In this document: in pieces, positions 11,201 through 22,400 of the stretch | How the letters are laid out: each line of letters begins with the position of its first letter | Numbering within the stretch: the stretch's first letter is position 1 | NCBI GenBank assembly: GCA_905221605.1 | Contig: CAJNDS010002405.1 | Span: 70,001-134,000, forward strand | Source of the DNA: Symbiodinium natans | Taxonomy: Eukaryota; Sar; Dinophyceae; Suessiales; Symbiodiniaceae | DNA: 64,000 bases | Direction: 5' to 3' | Position numbers and translations under genes: made by a program | The notes under the pieces: generated by a model | Told to the model about the DNA's origin: nothing | What the model saw: the letters and a program-made list of their open reading frames with translations, nothing else | The model's database searches: none

Positions 11201-12558
11201 CCATAGGGAGTAGTGGGGAGTATCAGGGAACCTTGGGTTTAGGGTTTAGGGTTTAGGGTTTAGGGTTTCGGGTACCCTAAACCCGAAACCCAGACCCCAT
11301 CAAGAATACTGAACTGCGCTTCCGGGGGTTCAATCCTACTTCTCTCGATGTCTGCTATGAGCTCCCGACTCCCCTCAGAGGCTTGGGGGTTCAGAGTTTA
11401 GGGTTCAGGGTTTAGGGTTTGGAGCTCAGAGCGCGTGGGTTCAGGCGGGGACTTCCCGCAATCGCCTGAGTCACCGAGGATGGAAGGGTTCGAGTGTGTC
11501 GGGGTTGCTAAACCCTAAACCCTAAACCCTGAACCCTGAACCCTGAACCCTAAACCCTAAACCCTAAACCCTAAACCCTAAACCCTAAACCCTAAACCCT
11601 AAACCCTAAACCCTAAACCCTAAACCCTAAACCCCAATCACTACTCAAGCATGGAGTCGACCTAGGAGTGCATCTCCTTCAAGTTCGCGGACGCAAAGAA
11701 GGCGGAGCTCTTCACTTTGCATCCCGGAGAGATTGCGTAGGGTTTAGGGTTTAGGGTTTAGGGTTTAGGGTTTAGGGTTTAGGGTTTAGGGTTTAGGGTT
11801 TAGGGTTTAGGGTTGAGAGTTCAGGGTTCAGGGTTCAGGAGTCGTTCGGGTTTAGGGAGAAAATCAGTAGTCTGTAGGTCGAAGAGCCCACCAGCTCTGA
11901 GAGCGCAGCGTAGAAGCTTGGAACCAGCGCAGAAATGCCCCCAATTACACCCTAAACCCTAAACCCTAAACCCTAAACCCCCAAACAACAAGAGCCCTTC
12001 CTTCTTAAACCCTGAAGTGCTGTTGTGAGTGGGCAATGCCCTGATCAGCTCGAAGGCATGGAAACCCCTAAACCCTAAACCCTAAACCCTAAACCCTAAA
12101 CCCTAAACCCTAAACCCTAAACCCTAAACCCACCTTAATTCCAAGAACCTTCGGGGACCGGGCTTTACTGTTTTGCTGCGGCAAGTACCCTAAAGCCTAA
12201 CCCATGCTTGAAGGATCAGGGGACCCCTAAACCCCAAACTATGCTTATACTTACGTATCCTAAACCCTAAACCCTAAACCCTAAACCCAAAAGGTTCTTA
12301 CATCCCTACTTACAAGTGCCCCGATACTCCCAAGTACATGGTTTAGGATTTGGTTCCTAGGGGAGTGTAGGTGTAGGGTTCTCTCCACTGGCTTCTCAAA
12401 ATTCCCTGCGAGAGAAGTGCGTTCAGACAGACCCTAAACCCTAAACCCTAAACCCTAAACCCTAAACCCTAAACCCTAAACCCTAAACCCTCTCATGCAG
12501 CTGTCGGGCGCTAAGGTGCATGAACCTCTTCATCGACGGCATCCGCAAGGGCAAGTGA
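8181..12558 (+). CDS. PH-like domain protein gene segment (6 exons joined)
   Basis: Six exons join in phase: 8181-8227, 9274-9338, 9961-10030, 10847-10939, 11666-11718 and 12516-12558. The product has the order IKKMVKEFVREMVK, DMNVLRVDGSLMEVKCGL, TLDALKIKSGGETRNLRLGD, LETPLDDACATLLL, ECISFKFADAKKAELFTL, CMNLFIDGIRKGK. This alternation of strands with a final helix resembles a PH-like module that I recall from many dinoflagellate proteins; the name is an inference. Donors are GC, GC, GC, GA and GC. Every intron contains telomere-like arrays. The reading frame meets TGA at 12556, but a GT at 12555 could instead be a donor. The upstream part of the protein is not identified, and codon phase indicates that more exons precede 8181. 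Confidence 0.7.
8733..8842 (+). repeat. Homogeneous TTTGGGG array
   Basis: About 15 perfect TTTGGGG units in a row. It differs from the TTTAGGG units next to it, so the variant was amplified in place. Confidence 0.9.
9002..9091 (-). repeat. Telomere-like array (CCCTAAA)
   Basis: About 12 CCCTAAA units with one CCTTAAA. It lies in the intron between PH-like exons a and b. Confidence 0.9.
9274..9338 (+). CDS. PH-like gene exon b
   Basis: It encodes GKDMNVLRVDGSLMEVKCGL plus TR, the final Arg codon being split (AG|G). The acceptor is CTGCAAG and the donor ACAAG|GCGGGG. Confidence 0.7.
9961..10030 (+). CDS. PH-like gene exon c
   Basis: It encodes TLDALKIKSGGETRNLRLGD and VEK in the phase left by exon b. 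The acceptor is GGGAAG and the donor GAGAAG|GCCGGG. Confidence 0.7.
10258..10367. mobile_element. Palindromic element with ATAAATCCTGCATT arms
   Basis: CTACGGCTGATGATATAAATC at the left is matched by GATTTATATGATCAACCGTAG at the right, and the inner TGCATT / AATGCA bases pair too. It lies in the intron between PH-like exons c and d. Confidence 0.75.
10541..10802 (+). repeat. 171-bp tandem duplication carrying a telomeric array
   Basis: The segment GATCTTTAAGAAGCTTCC to CTCGACCTTCGCCCTC occurs at 10541-10632 and again at 10712-10802 with only two or so mismatches. Each copy is followed by a TTTAGGG array. The spacing of copies is about 171 bases, so array and unique sequence were duplicated together. 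Confidence 0.85.
10847..10939 (+). CDS. PH-like gene exon d
   Basis: It encodes VLHGTPDELNDLETPLDDAC followed by ATLLLPEASCL. The acceptor is GCGAAG. Joining to ECISFKF requires ending after CTG with a GA donor (GAGCTT); GAG is present at both intron ends, so the exact cut is ambiguous by three bases without changing the product. Confidence 0.7.
11510..11633 (-). repeat. Long telomere-like array (CCCTAAA)
   Basis: About 17 units, starting with a few CCCTGAA variants. It ends 32 bases before PH-like exon e. Confidence 0.9.
11666..11718 (+). CDS. PH-like gene exon e
   Basis: It encodes ECISFKFADAKKAELFT and leaves TT for the next exon. The acceptor is ACCTAG and the donor CTTT|GCATCC (GC). 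Confidence 0.7.
11739..11815 (+). repeat. Telomere-like array (TTTAGGG)11
   Basis: Eleven uninterrupted TTTAGGG units begin about 20 bases after PH-like exon e. Confidence 0.95.
12516..12558 (+). CDS. PH-like gene exon f
   Basis: It encodes CMNLFIDGIRKGK after completing the split Leu codon TT|G. The acceptor is CGCTAAG. It ends in TGA at 12556-12558 or splices at GTGAGA from 12555. Confidence 0.65.
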
Positions 12559-12758
12559 GAAGGCCTCAATTCCTAAGCCACTCCCCTTTGCCCTGAACCC
12601 TAAGTCCCAAATAAGCCCTAGCCTTAGGGTTTAGGGGTTAGGGTTTAGGGTTTAGGGTTTAGGTGGTTTAGGGTTCGGGGTTTAGGGTTCAGGGTTAGGG
12701 GCGATTCCCTAGCCCTAGCCTCCTGCAGCCTTTTTTCCTAACTCCCCCGTTGCCGCAG

Positions 12759-12827
12759 CTGCCGAGAAAGGCATCGAGCACCGCGGCACATCTCCGAACG
12801 GAGATTCTGAATGTTCTGTTGGAGTAG
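12759..12827 (+). CDS. Candidate exon, frame ambiguous
   Basis: A C/T-rich tract and TTGCCGCAG give a strong acceptor. Two frames are open: LPRKASSTAAHLRTEILNVL ending at TAG 12825, or EKGIEHRGTSPNGDSECSVG ending at a GTAGCC donor (12824). No homology decides between them. Confidence 0.35.
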   Translation: MPRKASSTAAHLRTEILNVLLE

Positions 12828-12874
12828 CCAAGGGATCAAGCCTCGTGCCCCTCAGCTTGGTGATAGTTGGGTAT

Positions 12875-13030
12875 CATTTTACATGTTTAAGGGTACATAA
12901 ACCCAACAAAGAAGATAAATTTAAATCTTTAGTACGATCCCAACCATGAACTAGTAAGGTTGCACCCCTAAAGGTTCCCCTTAGTGCGCTCCGAATACCC
13001 CTAGGAATACTTTGCGGTTCTTTAGTGCAA
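12875..13030. mobile_element. Dispersed non-coding repeat with foldback part
   Basis: The bases around GGGTACATAAACCCAACAAAG to CCCAACCATGAACTAGTAAG match a second copy at 61985-62072. The following TAAGGTTGCACCCCTAAAG pairs with CTTTAGTGCAACCTTA at 13009-13027. Confidence 0.6.
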
Positions 13031-13528
13031 CCTTAGGTGCTTAAACTTTTGAAGGGTGGACTGGCTATGACTGAGGAGTCTACCTTAATTCATAGCAAGA
13101 GCTCCATGAACTTTACACTTCAAGGTATTAGGGTTTCGGGTTTAGGGTTTAGCGTTTAGGGTTTGAGCTCTGGGTTCTCAGTGCATGGATGCCCTCCTGT
13201 TTAGGAGAAGATCCACCAGGATTCGGTGCTCCACCGTTGTCTCTTGCACAGAGTAAAGCCTACTTTTGAATACAGGAGCGGCAGGCCCATCCACGTTTCT
13301 GCTATTCATCTGACTTCTTGAGACTCTTGCCCCTTCTGTACTGGGTTTTGGAGTACGGTACTTTAAAGGTCGTTTTTCCGGTTCTGGGTTCCGATTGCAG
13401 CTATTGAAACCTTACTTACAAGTATATACTTCTTCCAGGGTCCAAACTAGGGTGTTTCTCTGAAAACCCCTTGAACCTCGACACTTCAACAGACGGGGGG
13501 GATGGGAATAGCCTGGTGTGACTGCCAG

Positions 13529-13605
13529 AGTGCGAGGAGGAAAAGTGGCTCGACGTGGGGAGTTTGGTCCAAGAGTCCTTGTTGGGGGCTTATGGATCTT
13601 CATTA
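13529..13605 (+). CDS. Candidate exon, unknown protein
   Basis: The frame reads CEEEKWLDVGSLVQESLLGA then YGSSL after acceptor CTGCCAG, ending at GTGAGG. It is protein-like, acidic at its start, and has no recognised family. Confidence 0.35.
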
Positions 13606-13664
13606 GTGAGGTAGAATGGAATGGACCCTAAACACACTAGCCCTAAACCCTAAACCTTAGTGAG

Positions 13665-13799
13665 GGCCAGTATGTTTTGGGGCCGTGTCATGGGCTTGCA
13701 GCGTCACCACTATTCGACATCACGCCAGGGTGTGAAGATGGAGATGGAGTGGGGCCCAATGTTTTTGTTGCATCAGCATTTCGGGACTTGGGTCTTCGG
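13665..13799 (+). CDS. Candidate exon, unknown protein
   Basis: The frame includes GQYVLGPCHGLAASPLFDIT and DGDGVGPNVFVASAFRDLGL. It follows GTGAG and ends at a GC (TTCGG|GCGCCT). GPCHGLAA faintly recalls the HMGCL motif GPRDGLQNE, which should lie just upstream of 14218, but the Arg-Asp pair is absent and I do not rely on this. Confidence 0.35.
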
Positions 13800-13894
13800 G
13801 CGCCTGGAAACCCCAAACCCCAAACCTGAGCGCAAGCCGTAAACCAATTACTGAAGGGAGACTTTGGGGTCGTCTGGCACTAACTTCGGGGCAG

Positions 13895-14005
13895 TGACGC
13901 CGTGCTGGAGGGGCGAGGGAAGCGCTTGAAGGGAGGGGGTAGGGGCTTACCCACCGGCTGGATTTCTGACTTGGGCTTGCGCAAGGCGTTAGCATGGCTG
14001 GACGG
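13895..14005 (+). CDS. Candidate exon, unknown protein
   Basis: The frame reads DAVLEGRGKRLKGGGRGLPT then GWISDLGLRKALAWLDG after acceptor GGGGCAG, with a GC donor. An opposite-strand frame is also open. No family was recognised. Confidence 0.3.
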
Positions 14006-14142
14006 GCGTCAGGAAAAACCCTAAACCCAAATCCTTCCCCATTATTTGCTTAAGAACCTCAAAAGGAAGTAAAGAATAGTAGTCCCTATGTTGCCCCTAT
14101 AGGGTGATTCTTTGGGTGGTTCTTCGGAAAGCAGTCCAACCC

Positions 14143-14206
14143 TAAACCCTAAACCCTAAACCCTAAACCCTAAACCCTAAACCCTAAACCCTAAACCCTA
14201 AACCCT
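14143..14206 (-). repeat. Telomere-like array (CCCTAAA)9
   Basis: Nine perfect units end 12 bases upstream of the first recognised HMGCL exon. Confidence 0.95.
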
Positions 14207-14217
14207 CCGCGGCTAAG

Positions 14218-14267
14218 GAAGTATCGAGGCAACCTCCTTCGTCAACCCGAAGCTCGTACCACAGATG
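14218..14267 (+). CDS. HMGCL: HMGCL exon (IEATSFV)
   Basis: It encodes SIEATSFVNPKLVPQM, the second-strand motif of HMG-CoA lyase that carries the active-site Glu. The acceptor is GGCTAAG and the donor ATG|GCCGCT. Confidence 0.85.
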
Positions 14268-16066
14268 GCCGCTCAGCTACATCCTCTAATCCGCTTTAGA
14301 GCCCAAATCCCCGAAGCCTAATTCGGGTTTAAACCCTAAACCCTAAATCCTAAACCCTAAAACCCTAAACCCTAAACCCCTAAACCCTAGCGTCAGGGTT
14401 TAGGGTTTAGGGGTTAGGGTTTGGGGTTAGGGGATATCTTCTTGTAAACGGGAATACTAGTAGGGGTCTATTTTAGGGGTCCCGTATTTTCGTAGACCCC
14501 CAAATCCCCTAAAGTTAGGATCTTCGCCCTTATACTAACAGTCCTTAATGGGGATGATAGGCCCAAACCTGCAATGTCCGAAGCCTTGCCTGCTTCAGCG
14601 AGTGCGAGAGTTTAAATGCCTCAATCCCCTAAACCCTAGTCCTCTAATCCCCAAAATTCCTAGTCCCCTAAACCAGTGGCCCCTAAACCCTTTGAGCATC
14701 AACCTAAACCCCGAACCCCAAACCCCGAACCCTAAACCCTAAACCCTAAAGGCAGAGAGCGCGTGCCAAAACCCGAAACCCTAAACCCTAAACCCTAAAC
14801 CTTTCTAGTTCCCAACGCAAGTTGGGCCGGGGCGCTGAGGCAGATGCCACCGAAGTTCTCAAGTCCTGCCGGGGGCCTCTGGATGCACGGGCGTTTGGGG
14901 CTGAGGGTTTAGGGTTGAGGGTTGAGGGTTTAGGGCTTACGTTTTCCCCTTGAAACAACAACAAAAGGGTTTAGGATTTAACCAGGGTAAGTTTAAGGAT
15001 TGCTTTGTTCACAGCTCTCCGGGCCCCTATAAGCTCTATACAACCCATAGCCCTAACGTCGCAGAAGCCTCCAAGAACCTTTAGTTTTTGGGCTTTGTTC
15101 CTTTGAGTCGCAACGCGCCTCCCTCGTGCGAGACAATGCCCTACTTGGAGGTCCGCGGTACTTACAACCCATTATAGGTGTACTGATAACCCACTTCTTA
15201 CTTACCCTAATATGGTTATAAGTGTGTATTGGGTTACTAAGTACCATGAACCTCCAAGTACAACCCTAAACCCTAAACCGTAAACCCCAAACTTCTTGGC
15301 TGGGAAGGCTCTGCGCTGACAGCGGGGCGGCCACCCCCTACTTAAGGGTTCACAGGACTTAGTAAGTGGCGTTATAAGTAAGGCAACTTTACTTATCACT
15401 ACTTATAACCCCAAGTAAGGTATACTTGCAATTAAGGTATACTTCTAACTACTTTATAACCCCAATTAAGGTACACTTATAACTACTTTATAACCCCAAG
15501 TAAGGTATACTTATAACTACTTATAACCCCAAGTAAGGTACACTTATGACTACTTATAACCCCAAGTAAGGTATACTTATAACTACTTATAACCCCAATC
15601 AAGGTATACTTATATCTCTACTTACTGAGTGCCCCGATCCTCCAAGCATCAGACAAGGTGCTGTTAGCAAGAGTCGGGTTTCCTGGGGGCTAAGGCCGGT
15701 TAGGGTTGAGGGTTTAGGGGTTTAGGGTTTAGGGTTTGGGGTTTAGGGTTTAGGGTTTGGGGTTTAGGGTTTGGGGTTTGCAAAACCCATGTCATTGCGG
15801 CCCATGTGCCGACTGGCCGAGCGTTGTGGCTTTAGACAAGAAGGTTTCGGGATGTCCAGGCATCCAAGATTCCTTATTGGAAGTAAGAGTTGCAATACTT
15901 CAATCATAGTAAGTATACGTAATAATAGCAATCTGGTAAGATAAAATAAAAGTAAGAATCGTACTAATAGTTAGTGCTTCTAGTGCTGGCTCGGTGGGCT
16001 TTCAAGCTTTGCTTTCAGATCGTTTCGGTTGAACCAGCACTGTCTCCCAATGCTACTCACCTCAGT

Positions 16067-16100
<34 letters not shown>

Positions 16101-16455
16101 CCGCCTCCCCCGGTTCACCTCCCGTCCGCACAGTTTTGGACACAAAGAAGCAACAAATTACGACGCCCAAAGTCAGTGACTCACGGTGGCATCTCAGCAA
16201 GCAGATGCTGAGACTGCTAAGAGACTGCAAACCCTAAAACCCTAAACCCCTGGGGGGTGGTCCCGATGATGTGCTGGTTCACAGTGCAGGCGCGCTCAGT
16301 TGCTCAGACTCAGAGACAGCGCCGAGTAAACCCGAAACCCCTATAAGCGTTTTCCCTTTGTCGGGCAGTCCAGCCGTGAGCCCTCCCCTGGCCTGTGTGC
16401 TCGGGACTTGTGGCACCTTTGGTCCACTGCTGCTCTCGCACACACACACACACAC

Positions 16456-16496
<41 letters not shown>

Positions 16497-19400
16497 AAGG
16501 GTCCATGTACCTCAGTATTATATACTTGGGCCCCAAAGTCCCTACATAGGAGGTACTTTATGCAAGGCCCAAGTACTCCCTATTTAAGTACATGGACCCT
16601 CCTCTCCCAATTTAACATTTACTTGTACGCAATATGACATCTGAGCGTGCGCCCTGGTAGCACGACGGCCCAGACAGCACACATCGCGAACCCTTTGAAC
16701 ATGTCTACCTTTAGTCCGTGGTTACACCCCGGTCAAGGCACAGAAGAATTTCTCATAACCCGACTTGGAAACTCTAGAAACGTCAAATGCAGGCGGCAGG
16801 AGCCCTGGCCCGAACGCGGCCTCACAAATCTCCTAGGATTCAGGGTTGAATTTAAATCCCGAACCCCAAACCCCAAACCCCGAACCCCGAACCCCAAACC
16901 CCGAACCCCGAACCCCGAACCCCAAACCCCGAACCCCAAACCCCAAACCCTAAACCCTGAGGCGTCACTGAGCTACCAGACGTGCGCTTCCCTGTGCTCG
17001 TGCCCAACCTACGGGGCCTGGAGGCCGCAGCTTCAGGGTTTTTTTTTTTTGCATCCTTGGGATCATTGCTAGTTTCTGGGCACCTTTGGCGCAAGTTAGT
17101 GTTTCGGATTTAGGGTTTGGGGAGTAGGTTTAGGGAATATACACATGTATGTATATATCTATATATATATATATATTGCTTTATATATATATATATACAC
17201 AGACATGTCTCTCTCTCTCTCTCTCCCCTCATGTTATCCTGGGCGGCGTTGCAACAGCTCCAAATTAAAGAAAGCAAAAACGCCCATAGTTTAGAGACCT
17301 GCCCATAGTATAGGCTTTAGGGATTCAAGATTCAGTGGGTCCATGTCGCCGATTTTCTTGTCGGGGTCAGGGCTTACAGGGGGCGATGGGTTGGGGATGG
17401 TTGGGGCGTGGGCTTCGGTTTTTTGGGTTTAGGGGCTTAGTGTTTAGGGCTTAGTGGTGCAGGAATGCCGTGACGAGTTTGACCCACGTTGTGGCGCTTT
17501 AATCCGGACAAGCTTCCTTTCAGACTTTACTTTCTGGTCTTCGCTTCCCTTACAGACACGAGTTCTCTGTGGGAGGCGCGGGCTCCGCACTAACGCGTCT
17601 TCTATATCTTTCTTGGGAATTATTTGTTTTGTTTATGATATAATTAAAACCCACGAGGATATTGAAACTAGAATTTGTTTAAGGTTCTAAGGGGAGAGTC
17701 GTATTGTGCTGCTTCTTGTTTACCTAGATAGGCCCACTTGTCCCGAATCTCTTGTAGCGTCGCCCACGGTCCAAAAAAGGGTTTTAGTGCTTCGGGCTCA
17801 TGGGGGAGGAGGTCTTTCGGTTCAACCTGTATTGCCCCCAAAAGGTCTCCTGCTGCCTCCTACAGTGTCACCCTAAACCTGAGAGCAGTTTTCTGGATCA
17901 TGTCTTCTTTCCCTGCAAAGGGTTTAGGGTTTAGGGTTTAGGGTTTAGGGTTTAGGGTTTAGAGTCCGGATGCAAAAAAGGGTTTAGGGCTTAGGGTTTA
18001 GGGTTTGCCAATCCTAAGCGCCCAGCCCATGCCAAAAGGCTGCCCTGGCTGCGGGAACGAAGGAGGTGGCTTCCTTGTAGTTTCGGGTCTAGGGTTTAGG
18101 GTTAAGGGTTTAGGATTTTCAGGATTTAGGGTTTAGGGTTTAGGGTTTAGGGTTTAGGGTTTAGGGTTTAGGGTTTAGGGTTTAGGGTTTAGGGTTTAGG
18201 GCTTTGTTTGAGTGCAGCACAAGAACCCCCAACCCCACAACCCGAACCCGAAATCCCATAACCCGAACCCCTAAAACCCTCACCTGCTGCGTGCGAGTGC
18301 GAGACCCGAAGACCCTAAACCTTATCGCCCCAAGCCTTACAACACTGTAACCCTACATTCTTTTACCCGCGACCCTAAACCCAACAGAAACTCTGCACCT
18401 TAATGCCTCAAGGAATTCCAGGGACAGAGCCGAGTAAAGGTCTCAGGCTTTAGCGCAGCTTGGAATTGTAGAGTTTAGGGTTTAGGGTTTACGGTTTACG
18501 GCTTAGGGTTTAGGGTTTATAGGGTTCGGGGTGTCCTCTGAAACTCCAGGGCTTTGTCCCAAACCCCAAGGCACCACGTGGAGGACGTACTAGCTTTCTA
18601 AGGAGCAGGGTTAAGAATTAGAAGTAACCCTAAACCCTTAAACCTTAAACATAAACCCTTACGATCGAAGGACCGAGTACTTCGTACGTAGCATTCTACA
18701 AGGGCTTTTTATGAAGTAGAAAGAGCTCTACATCCTAAACCCTGAAGCCCCCCAAAAACCCTAAATCCGCCATTCAGGGTCCCTTTTCGGGCACTTGTAA
18801 CAATGTAACTCTGCCCTGTACCTGCTTACTGAGCCCCCCCTCCCCCCCCCGACCTTCGAAGTCTTAGCCTGCCCAGTCCCTGAAGGTGAGGGTTTAGGGT
18901 TTAGGGTTTAGGGTTTAGGGTTTAGGATTTAGGGTTTAGGGTTTAGGGATTAGGGTTTAGGGATTAGGGTTTAGGGTTTACGGTGTCATGTGTTGCACCC
19001 GGAACCTTAGGCCCTCGACATTCCAGCCCTACTTTGAGTTCATATTGAAGAAGGGTTGTAAGTGGGGCAGCCGCAGCTATATGCCTAAGAAACACTACTT
19101 AGAACTAACCTGCATTAAGCCCCTAAACCCCTAAAGCCCTAAGCCCCTAAGCCCCTAAAACCCTAAACCCCTAAACCCCTAAACCCCTAAACCCCTAAGC
19201 CCCTAAACCCCTAAACCCCTAAACCCCTAAACCCCTAAGCCCCTAAACCCCTAAACCCCTAAACCTCTAAGCCCCTAAACCCCTAAACCCCTTCAACCTG
19301 ATGACTGCCGAAGTCGCGTCTGGCTCTGCAGGTGACCCTTCTAGCAGCGGCTAGCGACACCTTCGCCCAGAAGAACACGCGGAATGGCTGAAGAAGGGGT

Positions 19401-22400
19401 TTATAGGTTTAGGGGGTTTAGGGGGTTTAGAGGGTTTAGGGGGTTTAGGGGGTTTAGGGGGTTTGGGGTGTTGAGGCAGAGCAAATGGCCCAGGGTTTGG
19501 GGCTGGCGTTTAATCCTATAAACGGGTCCTGCACACCCTTGCATCTTGTGGCTGTAGCCAACTCACGTCTTAACCGTCCTAGCCCTTTCCCCTAAATCGC
19601 CTAAACCCCTAAGACCCAAACCCTTTAATGTTGAAGCACTTGGGGCGCTCATTAAGGAAGTGCCTAATAATCCCTACGAGGTCGCTTTAGGCAACCCATG
19701 CACCCTCTGGTAAAGCCTCACACACCCGAAACCCTAACCCGGAACCCTCAACCCTAAACCCTAAACCCTAAACTTAGGCCCTGAAACCCTACACCCGAAA
19801 TTCAAGGAATTGCACCGTCGAGGAAAACTTGGAGAGGGCCAAGGCCTGTTCCGATGGCCTTGGTGTTGCTGCTTAAGGTTGACCTGGGACTCTCTTGATC
19901 TACAGTTTTATGGGTTTGCATCCCAGCTAAGGGGTGGTTACTACTAAACTGCAGGTAAATAGCGCCTCAGGTAGTGTTCAAAGGTCTAGGAATGCATATA
20001 GCTAACTTAAAGTAAACTACCCTGCCTAGAGTACGTAGTATGGTGTCTTATGCACTTCCTCGACGGCTCTTCGAAATTACCCTACACCCTGAGCCCTGAA
20101 AGGGGATGGTTCGGGGCGACATGTTTCGAGACTCAAGCGCTGGAAGGGCTTCGAGGCATCTCAGCGGTTTGGTTGGCGCTTTAGATGGCTTTAACTGGTT
20201 CTACAAGTAGAGTTGAAAACCTTAAGCCTTATAAGGCCTAAAAGGAAGAGGGCCACTGTTTTTTGGGACCTTTCTGGGTAACCTAGGTGTTGCCGTCCAG
20301 GATTAGGGTTTGGGGTTTCTTAAGGGTAGTTTCATTGTCCCTAATATGGGCCCGTAAATGGGGAACCCTTGTATACGCCCTCGCTTCAGAACCCTGTAAA
20401 GAAGGTAAGGGACTTTTTTCAGGGACCCTAAACCCTAAAGCCTAAACCCTAAACCCTACAGCACCTTCCTCAGATTTAGGCAAATTGAGGGTGAGTCTTG
20501 CTCCAAGGAAGGTCCGGGTCTCAGGGGCTTCGTGGTTTCGAGGTTGTTCGGTCAGAAGGCGCGGCTCCCGGGCACGAGGAGGCCTAGGGTTTAGGGTTTA
20601 GGGTTTGGGGTTTCAGATTATGGCTCGTTTTCTGCTGGCAGTCATCAAGTCCGGTTTCAAAAGGGTTTGGGGTTTCGGGTTTCGGGTTTCGGGTTTGGGG
20701 TTTAGGGTTTGGGGTTTAGGGTTTGGGGTTTAGGGTTTGGGGTTTAGGGTTTAGGGCATGGGGTTTAGGGGATCCCCATGGTAGGCCCCCGAAAGAAAAA
20801 AAGGGCGCTAGAGAAGCGTCAAGTTCGACCTGCTCCGCAAGCATGGTATCTTTGCAAAGGCCCTTCAACGACAATCAGCTTGGAAAGGAGGGTTGGGTGT
20901 AGGGATTCATCTCTATGTTTGGTAAGCTGTATAGCCTACTAAACCCTAAACCCTGAACCCTGAACCCTAAACCCTAAGCAAAATTGCTGCGTCCTCTGAC
21001 CCAAACGTGCCGGAACTTTAGCATTAAAATGTTGAGGATCTCTGTGCTGAGGTGACCCTAAACCCTAAACCCTAACCCTAAACCCTAAACCCTAAACCCA
21101 GGTGTTGGGGGCCCCTGAACTAGTGTGCTTTCGCAACGGAGCCTACAGTCCATATAGCTCTTGGGAGCGATCTGTACTGCAGCTTAGACATGCTCCACAA
21201 GGATGCTCAGTAGTACCCGTATTCCCTGTTTGGGGGGTGTAGGTTCCCTTATTAACCCCTTTATGAACAAAGGGCAGACTTTTTTTAATCCTAGGTTACT
21301 GGACAACCTAGTCTTTTGGGTTCGGCGTTGCGTCAAAGGGTTGAAAACTCTCCGACTTTGGAGCTGCTACTCGAGAATATCATTCCCGAACCCCCTAAAT
21401 TCCTACCATTTTTAGTCCTTTTTAGTGGTCCTTACTATGATTTCCTTGTATATATATATATATTCCCTTAAGAAGTCAGGTTTTGTGTGTTTTTTTGGTG
21501 CTTAAGGTTGAGGGATGATGGCAGGCCGTGATGCAACGAGCGAAAGAGGCGAGCTGCACAGTGCGTGCGGCCATTTCCGTGTGCGGCAGCCCCAGATCGG
21601 AAAGGAAGCCACACCCTATAGACCCTAAACCCTAAACCCCAAGCCCACCCGGCCCTAAACCCTTCAAAGGGAAGCTTCATGGGCCCTTTGGTCTGGTCCC
21701 TAGCCTCCTTTAAGGTGTTCTGATGTGTGAGCCCCTTAGTTTGTATAGGGGATACAAGGGCTATGTAAGGGGTACCCGTTTAAGGGCCCATGCTATGGGA
21801 CCATGTAGCTACCCTAGGCCCTTAGAACCTTAGACCCTACATGTTTTTAAGCCGCTCACGATGGAATCCCTGCTGAGTGGTTCGTCCAGCTATGCAGGTG
21901 CCAAAAAACCCTGGAGCCTAAAAAAGCCAACCCTAAACCCAACCCCCCCCCCTCCCCCCCCCCCTTTCATACCCCAAGTCTGTGAAGTGCGAGAACCTCG
22001 AACCTTCGGCCTGTTCGTGGCCTCTTTTCGGGGGCCCTCATCACTCAGAAATACAGGGATCCTCAGGGATCTTACCCTAAACCCTAAACCCTAAACCCTA
22101 AACCCTAAACCCTCAACCCTAAAACCCTAAAACCCTAAAACCCTAAACCCCAAAACCCTAAACCCTAAACCCTCATAAGCAGCGGCCTGTTCATCTTCAA
22201 GCTTCCAGGGAAGCACACCTTTCGAGGCATCACTCCCCTCAGAATCTTAGAGGGAGTTGGGGATGGAGCCGAAATTCTGCACCCCTGAACCCGCTGAAAA
22301 CCGGGCCTAACGCCCCCAAACCCTAAACATAACCCTAAACCCTAAACCCTATAGCCCCTCACCCCTAACCCCTAACCCCTAAACCCTAAACCCTAAACCC

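Noticed and set aside
11294-11504. Two exon-like open segments (DPIKNTELRFRGF; ERVGSGGDFPQSPESPR)
   Set aside because: They lie inside an intron whose flanking PH-like exons (10847-10939 and 11666-11718) join in phase without them. They show that open frames alone are weak evidence here.
16134-16230. Open frame LDTKKQQITTPKVSDSRWHL after a C-run and CAG
   Set aside because: It lies inside the HMGCL intron 14891-16972 and has no place in the lyase alignment.
19632-19693. Segment ending PYEVALG, resembling the HMGCL strand before DTIGVG
   Set aside because: It precedes the LGCPYEG exon (22446) and the better match CDTTGVGTAG (23698), so the order would be wrong; likely chance.
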